Source: Psychromonas marina
GTDB taxonomy: Bacteria; Pseudomonadota; Gammaproteobacteria; Enterobacterales; Psychromonadaceae
Length of the DNA: 64,000 bases
Direction of reading: 5' to 3'
Assembly: GCF_030161115.1 (NCBI RefSeq)
Contig: NZ_BSPQ01000025.1
Location: forward strand, 1-64,000
The notes beneath the pieces were generated by a model. It was not told the origin of the DNA. It did not search any database and worked only from the letters and a program-made list of their open reading frames with translations. Positions 37,541 to 48,327 of this stretch are shown piece by piece. The stretch's first letter is position 1. Each line of letters starts with the position of its first letter. The translations under genes and the position numbers were made by a program.

Positions 37541-38725
37541 TTATTCGATGATTTTAGATACAACACCAGCACCTACAGTACGGCCACCTTCACGGATAGC
37601 AAAACGTAGACCTTCATCCATTGCGATTGGACCAATTAGGTCAACAACGAATTTAAGGTTATCACCAGGCATAACCATTTCTACGCCTTCAGGTAACTCT
37701 ACAGCACCAGTGATGTCAGTTGTACGGAAGTAGAACTGTGGACGGTAACCTTTAAAGAAAGGAGTGTGACGACCACCCTCATCTTTACTTAGGATGTACA
37801 CTTCACCTTCAAATTTAGTATGAGGAGTGATTGAACCAGGCTTAGCAAGTACTTGACCACGTTCGATCTCATCACGCTTAGTACCACGTAGAAGAACACC
37901 AACGTTCTCACCAGCACGACCTTCGTCAAGAAGTTTACGGAACATCTCAACACCAGTACATGTAGTTTTAGTAGTTTCTTTAAGACCGATGATTTCAATC
38001 TCTTCACCAACTTTGATGATACCACGTTCAACACGACCAGTAACAACAGTACCACGACCTGAAATTGAGAATACATCTTCAATTGGTAGGATGAATGGCT
38101 TATCGATGTCACGCTCTGGAAGCGGGATGTATGCATCTAGTGCAGCAGCTAGTTCAAGAATTTTCTCTTCCCATTCAGCTTCACCTTCAAGTGCTTTAAG
38201 AGCAGAACCTTGAATTACTGGTAAATCATCACCTGGGAAATCGTATTCAGAAAGAAGTTCACGAACTTCCATTTCTACTAGCTCAAGTAGCTCTTCATCA
38301 TCAACCATGTCACATTTGTTCATGAATACTACTAAGTGAGGAACACCAACTTGACGAGAAAGTAGGATGTGCTCACGAGTTTGAGGCATAGGACCGTCAG
38401 TTGCAGCAACAACAAGGATACCACCATCCATTTGTGCAGCACCAGTGATCATGTTTTTAACGTAATCGGCATGTCCTGGGCAATCTACGTGTGCGTAGTG
38501 ACGAGTGTCAGTATCGTACTCAACGTGAGAAGTTGAGATTGTGATACCACGTTCACGTTCTTCAGGAGCGTTATCGATAGATGCGAAGTCTTTTGCTTCA
38601 CCGCCGTTTGCTTTAGCAAGTACGTTAGTGATAGCAGCAGTTAGAGTTGTTTTACCGTGATCGACGTGGCCAATTGTACCAACGTTTACATGCGGTTTAT
38701 TACGTTCAAATTTTTCTTTAGACAC
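37541..38725 (-). CDS. tuf: Elongation factor Tu
   Basis: A 394-residue translational GTPase delivering aminoacyl-tRNA to the ribosome. P-loop GHVDHGKT at 19-26, DCPGHADY near 81-88 and NKCDMVDD near 136-143; length equals E. coli EF-Tu. It ends the rpsL-rpsG-fusA-tuf operon, 74 bp after fusA; that gap contains a 7-bp hairpin (38758-38775). Only one tuf copy is present here. Its 3' end is repeated three times downstream in degraded form. Confidence 0.98.
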   Translation of the reverse strand: MSKEKFERNKPHVNVGTIGHVDHGKTTLTAAITNVLAKANGGEAKDFASIDNAPEERERGITISTSHVEYDTDTRHYAHVDCPGHADYVKNMITGAAQMDGGILVVAATDGPMPQTREHILLSRQVGVPHLVVFMNKCDMVDDEELLELVEMEVRELLSEYDFPGDDLPVIQGSALKALEGEAEWEEKILELAAALDAYIPLPERDIDKPFILPIEDVFSISGRGTVVTGRVERGIIKVGEEIEIIGLKETTKTTCTGVEMFRKLLDEGRAGENVGVLLRGTKRDEIERGQVLAKPGSITPHTKFEGEVYILSKDEGGRHTPFFKGYRPQFYFRTTDITGAVELPEGVEMVMPGDNLKFVVDLIGPIAMDEGLRFAIREGGRTVGAGVVSKIIE

Positions 38726-38799
38726 AGTGTGTACCTTCTTATTCAGTTAATACCTCTCCACGTGCCATCACATGGAAAGGCGATAGTTTAGTTTATTTT

Positions 38800-40893
38800 T
38801 TATTTCGCTTCAATAATTGCGTTAGCTATTTTTTTAGGCGCATCACCATATTCTAGAAATTCCATAGAATATGAAGCACGACCCTGTGTTGCTGAGCGTA
38901 GTGAGGTTGCATAACCAAACATCTCTGCAAGCGGTGCTTTAGCATGAACGATTTTAACGCCACCAGGGCCATCATCCATACCTTCAATCATACCGCGACG
39001 ACGATTAATGTCGCCCACAACATCACCCATCCAGTTATCTGGAGTAGTAATCTCAACTTTCATCATTGGTTCAAGTATTGTTGCATCAGCTTTTAATGCA
39101 CCATCTCTGAATCCCATCATCGCTGCAACTTTAAATGCCATCTCGTTTGAATCTGTTTCGTGGAATGAACCACCAATCAGTGTCGCACGAACATCAAGCA
39201 TTGGATAACCAGCTAACACACCTTGGTTCATTTGCTCTTCGCAGCCTTTGTTAATAGCAGGGAAGTACTCTTTTGGAATCACTTTCTCTGTTATCTCATT
39301 AACAAATTCAAAACCTGATCCCGCTTCAAGCGGTTCAAGTTTTAACACGACGTGGCCATATTGGCTCGGTCCTTCGCCTTGACGAATAAATTTACCTTCA
39401 ATCTCAACCGTTTTACGGATGGTCTCACGGTATGCAACCTGTGGATTACCCACGTTACAGTTAACACTAAACTCACGGCGCATACGATCTACGATAATAT
39501 CTAGGTGAAGTTCACCCATGCCTGAGAGTAGTATCTGTCCCGATTCTTCATTTGTTTCAACACGAAATGAAGGATCTTCTGCGGCTAATTTCTCAAGTGC
39601 AATAGTCAGCTTGTCTTGATCGACCTTCGTTCGAGGTTCAACCGCAATCTGAATTACTGGCTCAGGAAATTCCATACGCTCAAGGATCACTTTATGATTA
39701 GCATCACATAACGTATCACCCGTAGTAACATCTTTAAGGCCGATTGCAGCAGCGATATCGCCAGCGCGCACCTCTTTGATCTCTTTACGGTCATTGGCAT
39801 GCATCTGTACGATACGACCAAAACGTTCACGTTTCTGTTTTACTGAGTTATAAACATGATCACCTGAATTAACAACACCTGAATAAACGCGCATAAATGT
39901 TAACGTGCCCACGAATGGGTCCGTTGCAATTTTAAATGCAAGCGCTGCAAAAGGTGCGCTATCGTCAGCAGGACATGCGACTTCGTTCTCTTTTTCGTCG
40001 ATGCCTTTAATAGCTTCAACTTCAGTCGGAGATGGCAAGAAATCAATCACTGCATCAAGTACCGCTTGTACACCTTTATTTTTAAAGGCACTGCCACAAG
40101 TAGCTAATACAATTTCATTGTTTAACGTACGAATACGTAAACCCTGTTTGATCTCTTCGACAGAAAGTTCACCTTCTTCAAGGTATTTTTCCATCAATTC
40201 ATCGTTAGCTTCTGCCGCTGTATCAACAAGCTCTTCGTGTAACTCTTCTGCACGTTCAAGTAATTCAGCAGGAATATCGTGATATTCAAACGTCATACCT
40301 TGATCAGCGTCAGTCCAGTTAATTAACTTCATCTTGATGAGGTCAATCACGCCGCTAAAGTCTTCTTCTGTACCTACATTCAAATGAATCGGTACACAAG
40401 TTGCCCCTAAGCGCTCACGAATCTGCTCTACAACTGCTTCAAAATCAGCACCCGTACGGTCCATCTTGTTCACAAATACGATACGCGGAACGTGGTATTT
40501 GTTCGCTTGACGCCAAACAGTTTCTGATTGAGGCTCTACACCCGATGAACCACAAAATACAACCACTGCGCCATCAAGTACACGCAAAGAACGTTCAACT
40601 TCAATAGTGAAATCTACGTGCCCTGGTGTATCGATAATATTAATTCGATGCTTGTCAAACTGACTTTCCATACCTGACCAGAATGTTGTAGTCGCGGCAG
40701 AGGTGATAGTGATACCACGCTCCTGCTCCTGTTCCATCCAATCCATTGTTGCTGCACCATCGTGTACTTCACCAATTCGGTGAGATATACCTGTGTAGAA
40801 CAAGATACGTTCAGTCGTTGTTGTTTTCCCCGCATCGACATGCGCAACAATCCCGATATTTCGGTACTGTTCAATAGCTGTTGTACGTGCCAA
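38800..40893 (-). CDS. fusA: Elongation factor G (str operon copy)
   Basis: A 697-residue translocase GTPase. P-loop [15 protein letters not shown] (about 17-31), [21 protein letters not shown] switch II region, [10 protein letters not shown] near 141-150. It is the housekeeping EF-G by position, between rpsG and tuf. It differs from the fusA2 product at 1027-3120 throughout, including the G-domain insert. A terminator-like hairpin separates it from rpsG and may lower its expression relative to the ribosomal proteins. Confidence 0.98.
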   Translation of the reverse strand: MARTTAIEQYRNIGIVAHVDAGKTTTTERILFYTGISHRIGEVHDGAATMDWMEQEQERGITITSAATTTFWSGMESQFDKHRINIIDTPGHVDFTIEVERSLRVLDGAVVVFCGSSGVEPQSETVWRQANKYHVPRIVFVNKMDRTGADFEAVVEQIRERLGATCVPIHLNVGTEEDFSGVIDLIKMKLINWTDADQGMTFEYHDIPAELLERAEELHEELVDTAAEANDELMEKYLEEGELSVEEIKQGLRIRTLNNEIVLATCGSAFKNKGVQAVLDAVIDFLPSPTEVEAIKGIDEKENEVACPADDSAPFAALAFKIATDPFVGTLTFMRVYSGVVNSGDHVYNSVKQKRERFGRIVQMHANDRKEIKEVRAGDIAAAIGLKDVTTGDTLCDANHKVILERMEFPEPVIQIAVEPRTKVDQDKLTIALEKLAAEDPSFRVETNEESGQILLSGMGELHLDIIVDRMRREFSVNCNVGNPQVAYRETIRKTVEIEGKFIRQGEGPSQYGHVVLKLEPLEAGSGFEFVNEITEKVIPKEYFPAINKGCEEQMNQGVLAGYPMLDVRATLIGGSFHETDSNEMAFKVAAMMGFRDGALKADATILEPMMKVEITTPDNWMGDVVGDINRRRGMIEGMDDGPGGVKIVHAKAPLAEMFGYATSLRSATQGRASYSMEFLEYGDAPKKIANAIIEAK

Positions 40894-40932
40894 TCTAATG
40901 TCCTTTAAATACTAACTATAATTTTTTTAAAG

Positions 40933-40959
40933 CAAAAAACGCAAGCAAAAGCCTGCGTT
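40933..40959 (-). terminator. Terminator-like hairpin between rpsG and fusA
   Basis: On the minus strand a 9-bp stem with one mismatch (40938-40946 with 40951-40959), loop of 4 T, followed by a T-tract (A-residues 40933-40939). It stands just behind the rpsG stop, inside the operon, so it would be a partial terminator or attenuator. Confidence 0.7.
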
Positions 40960-40965
40960 AAGATT

Positions 40966-41436
40966 CTACCAACGGTAATGAGCGAATGCTTTGTTAGCAT
41001 CTGCCATGCGGTGAACGTCTTCACGTTTCTTAACCGCTGAACCTTTATTATCTGCTGCATCAACTAGCTCACCAGCTAGACGTAATGCCATTGATTTTTC
41101 ACCACGCTTACGAGAAGCTTCAACTAACCAACGCATTGCTAAAGCATTACGACGAGAAGGGCGAACTTCTACAGGAACTTGGTATGTTGAACCACCAACG
41201 CGACGAGATTTAACCTCTACGCTTGGGCGGATGTTTTCTAGTGCCACTTCAAAAATATCTAATGCTTCTTTCTCAGCTTTTGTAGAAGCTGAATCTAGTG
41301 CACCGTATACGATTTTTTCTGCGACTGATTTCTTACCGTCAACCATTACAACGTTAACGAATTTTGCAAGAATTTCCGATCCGAACTTAGGATCTGGAAG
41401 TACTTTACGAGTAGCTATGACGCGTCTTCTTGGCAT
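40966..41436 (-). CDS. rpsG: 30S ribosomal protein S7
   Basis: A 156-residue primary 16S-rRNA-binding protein of the small-subunit head. [21 protein letters not shown] and the C-terminal [15 protein letters not shown] are standard S7 sequences. In E. coli S7 represses its own operon by binding the rpsL-rpsG spacer; here that spacer is 84 bp and a similar site was not resolved. It is the second gene of the str operon. Confidence 0.98.
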   Translation of the reverse strand: MPRRRVIATRKVLPDPKFGSEILAKFVNVVMVDGKKSVAEKIVYGALDSASTKAEKEALDIFEVALENIRPSVEVKSRRVGGSTYQVPVEVRPSRRNALAMRWLVEASRKRGEKSMALRLAGELVDAADNKGSAVKKREDVHRMADANKAFAHYRW

Positions 41437-41520
41437 CTTATTATCTCCGTGCGCTTCAGGATTTTACCCAAAACATATTAAATTAAAATAGTGTTTGTTT
41501 GGCCTTACTTACGGAATAAC

Positions 41521-41895
41521 TTAAGACTTAGGTCTCTTAGTACCGTACTTAGAACGACCTTTACGACGATCCGCAACACCTGAAGTATCAAGTGCACCAC
41601 GAACTGTATGGTAACGAACACCCGGTAAATCTTTTACACGACCGCCACGGATCAAGATTACACTATGTTCTTGCAAGTTATGGCCTTCACCACCGATGTA
41701 CGAAGTAACTTCGAAACCGTTAGTAAGACGTACACGAGCAACTTTACGCATTGCCGAGTTAGGTTTTTTTGGAGTAGTTGTATATACACGAGTACATACA
41801 CCACGTTTTTGAGGACACGCTTCCAGCGCAGGAACATTAGTTTTTTGAACTTTGTCCTTACGCGGTTTGCGTACCAGTTGTGAAATTGTTGCCAT
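41521..41895 (-). CDS. rpsL: 30S ribosomal protein S12
   Basis: A 124-residue decoding-centre protein. The start at 41895 gives [12 protein letters not shown], the universal N-terminus; a longer in-frame start at 41931 is rejected. Lys43 in TTTPKKPNS and the Lys in [11 protein letters not shown] are wild type, so no streptomycin-resistance change is seen. First gene of the str operon, preceded by a promoter at 41955-41983 and a hairpin at the predicted mRNA 5' end. Confidence 0.98.
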   Translation of the reverse strand: MATISQLVRKPRKDKVQKTNVPALEACPQKRGVCTRVYTTTPKKPNSAMRKVARVRLTNGFEVTSYIGGEGHNLQEHSVILIRGGRVKDLPGVRYHTVRGALDTSGVADRRKGRSKYGTKRPKS

Positions 41896-41931
41896 TATTA
41901 AATAGCTCCTAGTTGTGTAATGAAAAATCAA

Positions 41932-41948
41932 ACCCTAATATTTAGGGT
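41932..41948 (-). promoter_or_regulatory. Hairpin at the predicted 5' end of the str mRNA
   Basis: Perfect 7-bp stem ACCCTAA/TTAGGGT with a 3-nt loop. It lies 7 nt downstream of the -10 hexamer, so it would be at the very 5' end of the transcript, and 36 nt before the rpsL start. A 5'-terminal stem can protect mRNA from RppH/RNase E (inference). Confidence 0.55.
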
Positions 41949-41954
41949 GGCGAG

Positions 41955-41983
41955 AGTTTACGCTTATTACAAATAGGAGTCAA
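41955..41983 (-). promoter_or_regulatory. Promoter of the str operon (rpsL-rpsG-fusA-tuf)
   Basis: Minus strand: TTGACT (41978-41983), 17-nt spacer, TAAACT (41955-41960). Good match and correct placement 60 nt before the rpsL start. Confidence 0.7.
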
Positions 41984-42311
41984 TAATTAAGCAATTGGGT
42001 TTTTGATCACAAAATGAGGACAAGTTGTTAAAGGCAGCAGTTAGCCGTCAACTATTAGTAAAAGATCGTTCTCTGGGACTAGATTCGCCGCACTTCCTGC
42101 TAAATAACAATATAAAATCAACAAATGTAAGCACATTGATTTATACGAAAATAAATATATCAGCGCGACTGGTTTGAACTGTTTCAATGCTGCAATTAAA
42201 AACGAGGCGCTTCGAACTACGAACTAAGAGCCGCGAACTTCGAGACTCGTCACTCGCAGCGCGAGAGAATGAATTTACTAACCACTGATAGCTAAAAACT
42301 GACAGCTATCA
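41984..42311. other. Spacer between tusB and the str promoter
   Basis: This 328-bp gene-free stretch holds, next to the tusB stop, a TAGCTGTCAGT-type array (42275-42311). Further in, at about 42205-42265, is a run of GAACTACGAACTAAG...GCGAACTTCGAGACTCG, a second degenerate repeat of different composition. Nothing else is recognised. Confidence 0.55.
42275..42311 (-). repeat. Heptamer-like array immediately after the tusB stop
   Basis: In the tusB direction the sequence after the TAG stop reads TGATAGCTGTCAGT, then TTTTAGCTATCAGTGGTTAG. It shares the TAGCTGTCAGT core with the array behind nusG and the TTAG spacing of the arrays at recQ and tapT. Confidence 0.65.
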
Positions 42312-42605
42312 CTACCAAGCCATCTGACTTTTGTGTTTTGCGACTAATTCAACAAAACCAATGTAACTGCATGCTTGGCCAATAACATTTTTGATCCCAC
42401 GCGCTTCAAGATCTGGTGTTAACACCATTAATCTACCTTGCCCGGCTAGCTCAGTTAACTGCTTGAACAAAGTGTGTTTTGCTTGAGCCGCGATAACTGC
42501 ATCTTCAATTAATAACAGATCATCCTGTTCGCTCATTAATGCTAAACATTGTTGCAACGCATGAGTCTGAAAAGGTGAACGGTTAATGGTGTGTAATATC
42601 GACAT
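42312..42605 (-). CDS. tusB: Sulfurtransferase complex subunit TusB
   Basis: A 97-residue DsrH-family subunit of the TusBCD complex, which relays sulfur from TusA to TusE for 2-thiouridine formation in tRNA. Start MSILHTINRSPFQTHALQQCL is typical. It follows tusC by 1 nt. The TusDCB-rpsL order is the same as in E. coli. A repeat array begins directly at its stop. Confidence 0.92.
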   Translation of the reverse strand: MSILHTINRSPFQTHALQQCLALMSEQDDLLLIEDAVIAAQAKHTLFKQLTELAGQGRLMVLTPDLEARGIKNVIGQACSYIGFVELVAKHKSQMAW

Positions 42606-42606
42606 A

Positions 42607-42969
42607 TTAAAAGCTCAATAGTTGGTCTTGCACAGCAAGTTTGGTTTTTAATCGTTGTTGATCGACCAAGGTAACATCGATTAACAGATCAGATTGCGCG
42701 ATAGCACGCTGCATTAATGACTTTTCACAAACATAAATATTTTCTACGTCGTAAAGTTCCAGCATTTTAAACAAAGGCTGGTAATGCTTTTGCAAACTTT
42801 CACTCGGATTATGTCCATCGAGTAGCTGATAAATACCATCGCCAATGAAAAACAGTGATAACGACTCATTAAATGCGGACATCGCAAGGGTTAAGTCTAA
42901 TGACTCACGCCCGAATGCAGTACCGTGCGGTAAAGTGCGATTGATAATGCCTATTTTCTTTTCGATCAT
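42607..42969 (-). CDS. tusC: Sulfurtransferase complex subunit TusC
   Basis: A 120-residue DsrF-family subunit of TusBCD. The N-terminus KKIGIINRTLPHGTAFGRESLDL is typical (compare PHGTxxGREGLD of the family). It overlaps the tusD stop by 4 nt and is followed by tusB, so translation of the three is coupled. Confidence 0.92.
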   Translation of the reverse strand: MIEKKIGIINRTLPHGTAFGRESLDLTLAMSAFNESLSLFFIGDGIYQLLDGHNPSESLQKHYQPLFKMLELYDVENIYVCEKSLMQRAIAQSDLLIDVTLVDQQRLKTKLAVQDQLLSF

Positions 42970-43370
42970 AAAAATTGTACCAACTTATCCGCACCGGCAC
43001 TTAATTCAGCAAGTTGCCCTAACCCGCTTAATACGAAGGGTGCTTTAAGATTAAATTGATTCAAAGAAAGTTGCTGAGCTTCTGTTTCATTGACGATACC
43101 ACGACGCAGTGAAGCAGACACACAGACCTCTAGTGGAAACTGATACTGTATTGCCAGTTTTGCCCAAAAGTCCGGTAAGTTAACTTCATCAGTCGCAGGG
43201 CTCACTAACTGGCTCGCATTTAGCACCCCTTCCTGATAAAAGAAGACACCTACTATTTTATGCCCGGCTTGAACGGCAGAGGCGCAAAATTGATAGGCAC
43301 TACTTGCCCCCTGTGAACCATAAGGCGCACTCGATACAAGTACTGCAATTTTCATTGAATCAATAGCCAT
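42966..43370 (-). CDS. tusD: Sulfurtransferase complex subunit TusD
   Basis: A 134-residue DsrE-family subunit that carries the active persulfide Cys (Cys83 in VCVSASLRRGI). PYGSQGASSAYQF and GVFFYQEGVLNA are conserved with E. coli TusD. The start at 43370 lies 2 nt after the ridA stop, suggesting coupling; a Met five codons later (43355) gives the E. coli-like N-terminus and is the alternative. Confidence 0.93.
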   Translation of the reverse strand: MAIDSMKIAVLVSSAPYGSQGASSAYQFCASAVQAGHKIVGVFFYQEGVLNASQLVSPATDEVNLPDFWAKLAIQYQFPLEVCVSASLRRGIVNETEAQQLSLNQFNLKAPFVLSGLGQLAELSAGADKLVQFL

Positions 43371-43372
43371 TA

Positions 43373-43774
43373 CTATTTTTCTTCACTTACTACGCTAGTC
43401 GCGATTGCTTCAACTTCAACTAATACATCTTTTGGTAAACGGGCTACTTCAACGCATGAACGCGCCGGTGCGTTTTCTGGGAAGTATTTTGCGTAGACTT
43501 CATTAAATGCCACAAAGTCATTCATATCTTTAATGAAACAAGTCGTTTTAATTACTGTTGATGCTGATGCATTGGCCGCTTCTAAAACAGCCATTAAGTT
43601 TTGCATAACCTGTTCTGTTTGCTCACTAATACCACCACGCACTACTTCCATGGAAGTTGGTTCCAATGGAATTTGACCTGAAGTGAAAACTAAATTACCG
43701 ATTTGATTTGCTTGCGAGTAAGGGCCAATTGCAGATGGTGCCGATGCAGTAGAGATGATTTTTTTAGCGCTCAT
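43373..43774 (-). CDS. ridA: RidA family reactive-intermediate deaminase
   Basis: A 133-residue Rid/YER057c/UK114 protein that hydrolyses reactive enamine/imine intermediates such as 2-aminoacrylate. [20 protein letters not shown] and the active-site segment [19 protein letters not shown] (with the substrate-binding Arg) are conserved. It is directly followed by tusDCB, with only 2 nt to tusD, so it leads this sulfur-relay operon, an arrangement not seen in E. coli. Confidence 0.93.
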   Translation of the reverse strand: MSAKKIISTASAPSAIGPYSQANQIGNLVFTSGQIPLEPTSMEVVRGGISEQTEQVMQNLMAVLEAANASASTVIKTTCFIKDMNDFVAFNEVYAKYFPENAPARSCVEVARLPKDVLVEVEAIATSVVSEEK

Positions 43775-43883
43775 AGATGAACCTCAAATTAAATTAATAA
43801 AGATTAACAGGGATTGTTGATGGTAGGAGCAAGAATAGCTTTTTAACAAAAAATATACAGCTACTACCTTAAATTTTAGGCAA

Positions 43884-43909
43884 AAAAAAGATGCCGAAGC
43901 ATCTTTTTT
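43884..43909 (-). terminator. Terminator between rpoC and ridA
   Basis: An 11-bp perfect stem (43884-43894 with 43899-43909) with a CGAA loop and flanking A/T tracts. It ends the rif-region transcript and separates it from ridA-tusDCB. Confidence 0.88.
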
Positions 43910-44030
43910 AAAACGTCAATTTGATTACGTTGGGAATCGTTACAAAATAACTTTCGCTAAGTTGTTTTCAAAAAACCTTAAAGACTAGTTATTTTGAAAA
44001 CACAAGTTCAAGTAATTTTGAAGCCGATTC

Positions 44031-47000
44031 TTATTCACCAAAATCAACTGCGTTTAGTAGATCTGCTAAGTTTTGCTCAGCAGCATCAACGTCTACAACT
44101 GTTTCTTCAACCATAGGCTCAAGTGCTTTCGCTTTTTCAGCAGCACGTGCTCTATGATGTGCGAAACCAGTACCAGCAGGAATCAAGCGACCAACGATAA
44201 CGTTCTCTTTAAGACCGTGTAGTTTGTCACACTTACCAGCAACAGCAGCTTCCGTAAGAACACGTGTTGTTTCTTGGAAAGATGCAGCTGAAATAAATGA
44301 TTCAGTAGCAAGTGATGCTTTGGTAATACCCAACAATTGGTAATCAAATGTTGCAGGTGCTTTACCAGCAGCTTCTAAGCGACGGTTTTCAATGATAACA
44401 CGTACCACTTCAGCCTGTTCGCCCACTAGGAAGTTAGAGTCACCAGCATCAGTGATCATACCTTTACGTAGCATTTGGTTAACGATAACTTCGATGTGCT
44501 TATCATTAATTTTTACGCCTTGTAAGCGGTAAACTTCTTGTACTTCGTTAGTGATGTAGTTAGCAACTGGGCTAATACCACGTAAACGCAAGATATCGTG
44601 TGGAGACTCAGGACCATCCGAGATAACCTCACCCTTCTCAATCTTCTCACCTTCGAAGATGTTCAGGTGACGCCATTTAGGAATCATCTCTTCATACGTA
44701 TTACCATCAGCTTGCGTAATTACTAGGCGTATTTTACCTTTGGTTTCTTTACCAAATGCAAGTGTACCTGATACTTCAGCAAGGATTGCAGCATCTTTAG
44801 GAATACGAGCTTCAAACAGATCGGCTACTCGAGGTAGACCACCGGTAATATCACGCGTTTTCGAGCTTTCCTGTGGAATACGAGCAACCGCATCACCAAC
44901 CTGTACTAATGCACCATCTTCTAGACTAACGATCGCGTTAGCAGGAAGTGTGTATTGTGCAGTAACGGTTGTACCAGGGATAAATAGATCGTTACCATCA
45001 GCATCAACAAGTTTCGCTGTTGGACGCATCTCTTTACCAGCACTTGGACGCTGTGCAGGGTCGATAATAACAATACTTGATAAACCAGTAAGTTCATCAG
45101 TTTGTTTATCGATTGTAATACCTTCAACAAAGTCAAGGAACTCAATCTTACCCGCTACCTCAGTGATAATTGGATGTGTATGCGGGTCCCAGTTAGCGAT
45201 AATTTCGCCAGCAGTGATCTCAGCACCATCTTGCTTATCAAGAACCGAACCGTAAGGTAATTTATGGTTCTCTTTCGTACGACCTAGTTCATCGATAACT
45301 GTTAATTCAGTAGAACGAGAAGTAACAACAACTTTGTTGTCAGAGTTAAGTACAAACTTAGCGTTATGTAATTTAACTTTACCCGTGTTCTTAACTTGAA
45401 TACTGTTCTCAGAAGCAGCACGCGATGCAGCACCACCGATATGGAACGTACGCATTGTTAACTGTGTACCAGGTTCACCGATTGACTGTGCAGCCATAAC
45501 ACCGATTGCTTCACCTTGGCCAACAACATGACCACGAGCCAAGTCACGACCGTAACAGGCAGCACAAGCACCAAAGTCAGTCTTACAAGTAATTACAGAA
45601 CGAACCCAAATTTGGTCAACTGAACATTCTTCGATAAGATCACACAGTTTTTCGTCAAGTAATGTATTACGTGCGAGCAATACTTCATCTTTAGTACCCG
45701 GTTTAATTACATCAACTGCAACAACACGACCAAGTACACGCTCACGAAGCGGCTCAACAATATCACCACCTTGAATAAGCGGTTTAACTAATAGACCTTC
45801 TTCACTACCACAATCTTCTTCTGTGATAACTAAATCTTGTGCGATATCAACAAGACGACGAGTTAGGTAACCCGAGTTTGCTGTTTTAAGTGCTGTATCG
45901 GCTAGACCTTTACGTGCACCATGCGTTGAGATGAAGTACTGAAGTACGTTTAGACCTTCACGGAAGTTCGCTACGATTGGCGTTTCAATGATAGAACCAT
46001 CTGGTTTTGCCATTAGACCACGCATACCAGCAAGCTGACGAATCTGCGCTGGGCTACCACGTGCGCCTGAATCGGCCATCATGTAAACACTGTTGAATGA
46101 TTTCTGTTCAACAAATTCGCCTTGCGCATTTTCAACTGTATCGTTAGATAAGTTGTCCATCATCGCTTTTGCAACTTGATCATTGGTACTTGCCCAAATA
46201 TCGATCACTTTGTTGTAGCGCTCACCAGCTGTAACAAGACCTGCTTGGAACTGCTCGTAGATTTCAGAAACTTGTTCTTCAGCTTCTTCAACTAATGCTT
46301 TCTTCGCGTCAGGAATAACCATATCGTCGATACCTACAGAGGCACCTGACAATGTTGCGTATTCAAAACCGGTGTACATCAATTGGTCAGCGAAAACTAC
46401 GGTATCTTTAATACCCAGTAGACGGTAACAAGCATTCAGTACATTAGAGATTGCTTTTTTACCCATGTCTAAATCAACATGTTTAAACGGTAAACCAGTT
46501 GGTTGAATCAAAGAAAGAATTGCACGACCTACAGTCGTTTCAACAATTTCAGTTGTTTCAGTACGAGATTTATCTTCAGCAATATGAACTTGTTTCATAC
46601 GTACTTTAACGATTGCTTGTAGATCAACAACACCCGCACGGTAAGCTTTTTCAGCTTCCTTCGCGTCTTGGAACCACATGCCTTCACCCTTCGCGTTAAT
46701 CTTAGTACGCGTCATGTAGTAAAGACCTAATACAACGTCTTGTGATGGTACGATAATCGGTTCACCATTTGCAGGCGAAAGGATGTTATTCGTAGACATC
46801 ATCAGAGTACGAGCTTCAAGCTGTGCTTCGATTGTTAACGGTACGTGTACCGCCATTTGGTCACCATCGAAATCGGCGTTGTATGCCGCACATACTAGCG
46901 GGTGAAGCTGAATCGCTTTACCTTCGATTAGTACTGGTTCGAATGCTTGGATACCCAATCTGTGAAGTGTTGGTGCACGGTTAAGTAGCACTGGATGTTC

Positions 47001-48251
47001 GCGGATTACACCTTCTAAGATGTCCCAAACTTCCCCGCCTTCACGGTCAACTAATTTCTTAGCAGCTTTAATTGTTGTCGCAAGACCTAATGCTTCTAAT
47101 TTTCCGTAAACAAATGGTTTGAATAACTCAAGTGCCATTTTCTTAGGAAGACCACATTGGTGTAAGCGTAACGTCGGACCAACCGTGATTACAGAACGGC
47201 CAGAGTAATCTACACGTTTACCTAGTAGATTTTGACGGAAACGACCTTGCTTACCTTTGATCATATCTGCAAGCGATTTAAGAGGACGCTTGTTTGATCC
47301 AGTAATAGCACGACCACGACGACCATTATCTAGTAATGCATCAACAGACTCTTGTAACATACGTTTTTCGTTACGTACGATAATGTCTGGAGCAGCTAAG
47401 TCTAGAAGACGTTTTAGACGGTTATTACGGTTAATAACACGACGGTATAAGTCATTTAGGTCAGAAGTAGCAAAACGTCCGCCATCTAGTGGTACTAGTG
47501 GGCGTAAATCAGGCGGTAGAACAGGTAATACAGTTAAGATCATCCATTCTGGCTTGTTTGAAGACTGGTTAAAAGAATCAACCAATTTCAGACGTTTAGT
47601 TAGCTTTTTACGTTTAGTTTCAGAGTTAGTAGTGCCTAGCTCTTCACGCATTTCAGCAATTTCATGGTCAAGATCAAGTTGCTTAAGAAGTGCGAATACT
47701 GCTTCTGCACCCATTAATGCTTCAAACTCATCGCCCCACTGCTCAAGCATGTCTAAGTATTCTTCTTCAAGAAGAATCTGACGGCGCTCAAGATCTGTCA
47801 TGCCTGGTTCAACAACCACGAAAGATTCAAAGTAAAGGATACGTTCGATATCACGTAACGTCATATCAAGCATTAAGCCGATACGTGACGGAAGTGATTT
47901 AAGGAACCAAATATGCGCAACTGGAGATGCTAATTCGATGTGGCCCATACGGTCACGACGAACTTTAGATTGTGTAACTTCAACGCCACACTTCTCACAG
48001 ATAACACCACGGTGTTTTAAACGCTTGTATTTACCACAAAGACATTCGTAATCTTTGATAGGTCCAAAAATACGCGCACAGAAAAGACCTTCACGTTCAG
48101 GTTTAAATGTACGGTAGTTGATAGTTTCAGGTTTCTTAACTTCACCAAATGACCACGAACGGATCTGCTCTGGAGATGCCAAACCAATTTTAATACCATC
48201 AAACTCTTTGGTTTTATTTTGTTGCTTTAAAAACTTAAGTAAGTCTTTCAC
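44031..48251 (-). CDS. rpoC: RNA polymerase subunit beta'
   Basis: A 1406-residue catalytic subunit. Zinc ribbon Cys70, Cys72, Cys85 and Cys88 are at E. coli positions; the active-site motif [12 protein letters not shown] is intact; the second Cys cluster ([16 protein letters not shown]) is present. Length fits E. coli (1407). It follows rpoB by 76 bp; that gap holds an 8-bp perfect hairpin (48279-48302) without a T-tract. Confidence 0.99.
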   Translation of the reverse strand: MKDLLKFLKQQNKTKEFDGIKIGLASPEQIRSWSFGEVKKPETINYRTFKPEREGLFCARIFGPIKDYECLCGKYKRLKHRGVICEKCGVEVTQSKVRRDRMGHIELASPVAHIWFLKSLPSRIGLMLDMTLRDIERILYFESFVVVEPGMTDLERRQILLEEEYLDMLEQWGDEFEALMGAEAVFALLKQLDLDHEIAEMREELGTTNSETKRKKLTKRLKLVDSFNQSSNKPEWMILTVLPVLPPDLRPLVPLDGGRFATSDLNDLYRRVINRNNRLKRLLDLAAPDIIVRNEKRMLQESVDALLDNGRRGRAITGSNKRPLKSLADMIKGKQGRFRQNLLGKRVDYSGRSVITVGPTLRLHQCGLPKKMALELFKPFVYGKLEALGLATTIKAAKKLVDREGGEVWDILEGVIREHPVLLNRAPTLHRLGIQAFEPVLIEGKAIQLHPLVCAAYNADFDGDQMAVHVPLTIEAQLEARTLMMSTNNILSPANGEPIIVPSQDVVLGLYYMTRTKINAKGEGMWFQDAKEAEKAYRAGVVDLQAIVKVRMKQVHIAEDKSRTETTEIVETTVGRAILSLIQPTGLPFKHVDLDMGKKAISNVLNACYRLLGIKDTVVFADQLMYTGFEYATLSGASVGIDDMVIPDAKKALVEEAEEQVSEIYEQFQAGLVTAGERYNKVIDIWASTNDQVAKAMMDNLSNDTVENAQGEFVEQKSFNSVYMMADSGARGSPAQIRQLAGMRGLMAKPDGSIIETPIVANFREGLNVLQYFISTHGARKGLADTALKTANSGYLTRRLVDIAQDLVITEEDCGSEEGLLVKPLIQGGDIVEPLRERVLGRVVAVDVIKPGTKDEVLLARNTLLDEKLCDLIEECSVDQIWVRSVITCKTDFGACAACYGRDLARGHVVGQGEAIGVMAAQSIGEPGTQLTMRTFHIGGAASRAASENSIQVKNTGKVKLHNAKFVLNSDNKVVVTSRSTELTVIDELGRTKENHKLPYGSVLDKQDGAEITAGEIIANWDPHTHPIITEVAGKIEFLDFVEGITIDKQTDELTGLSSIVIIDPAQRPSAGKEMRPTAKLVDADGNDLFIPGTTVTAQYTLPANAIVSLEDGALVQVGDAVARIPQESSKTRDITGGLPRVADLFEARIPKDAAILAEVSGTLAFGKETKGKIRLVITQADGNTYEEMIPKWRHLNIFEGEKIEKGEVISDGPESPHDILRLRGISPVANYITNEVQEVYRLQGVKINDKHIEVIVNQMLRKGMITDAGDSNFLVGEQAEVVRVIIENRRLEAAGKAPATFDYQLLGITKASLATESFISAASFQETTRVLTEAAVAGKCDKLHGLKENVIVGRLIPAGTGFAHHRARAAEKAKALEPMVEETVVDVDAAEQNLADLLNAVDFGE

Positions 48252-48278
48252 GCTATTCTCCCATAGGAGTTGAAACTA

Positions 48279-48302
48279 GGCGCCTTAATAAAACAAGGCG
48301 CC
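48279..48302 (-). other. Hairpin in the rpoB-rpoC spacer
   Basis: Perfect 8-bp stem GGCGCCTT/AAGGCGCC, loop of 8 nt, no T-tract. Probably an mRNA structure such as a processing or stability element; function is not established. Confidence 0.6.
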
Positions 48303-48327
48303 ACATATTTTTAAACTAAAGCGACTC

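Noticed and set aside
43373-43774. ridA as part of the rpoBC transcript
   Set aside because: A strong terminator at 43884-43909 lies between rpoC and ridA.
44740-45255. Long open frame opposite rpoC (and similar ones opposite rpoB, fusA and rplL)
   Set aside because: Antisense shadows of highly biased codon use in strongly expressed genes; the real genes are full length and universally conserved.
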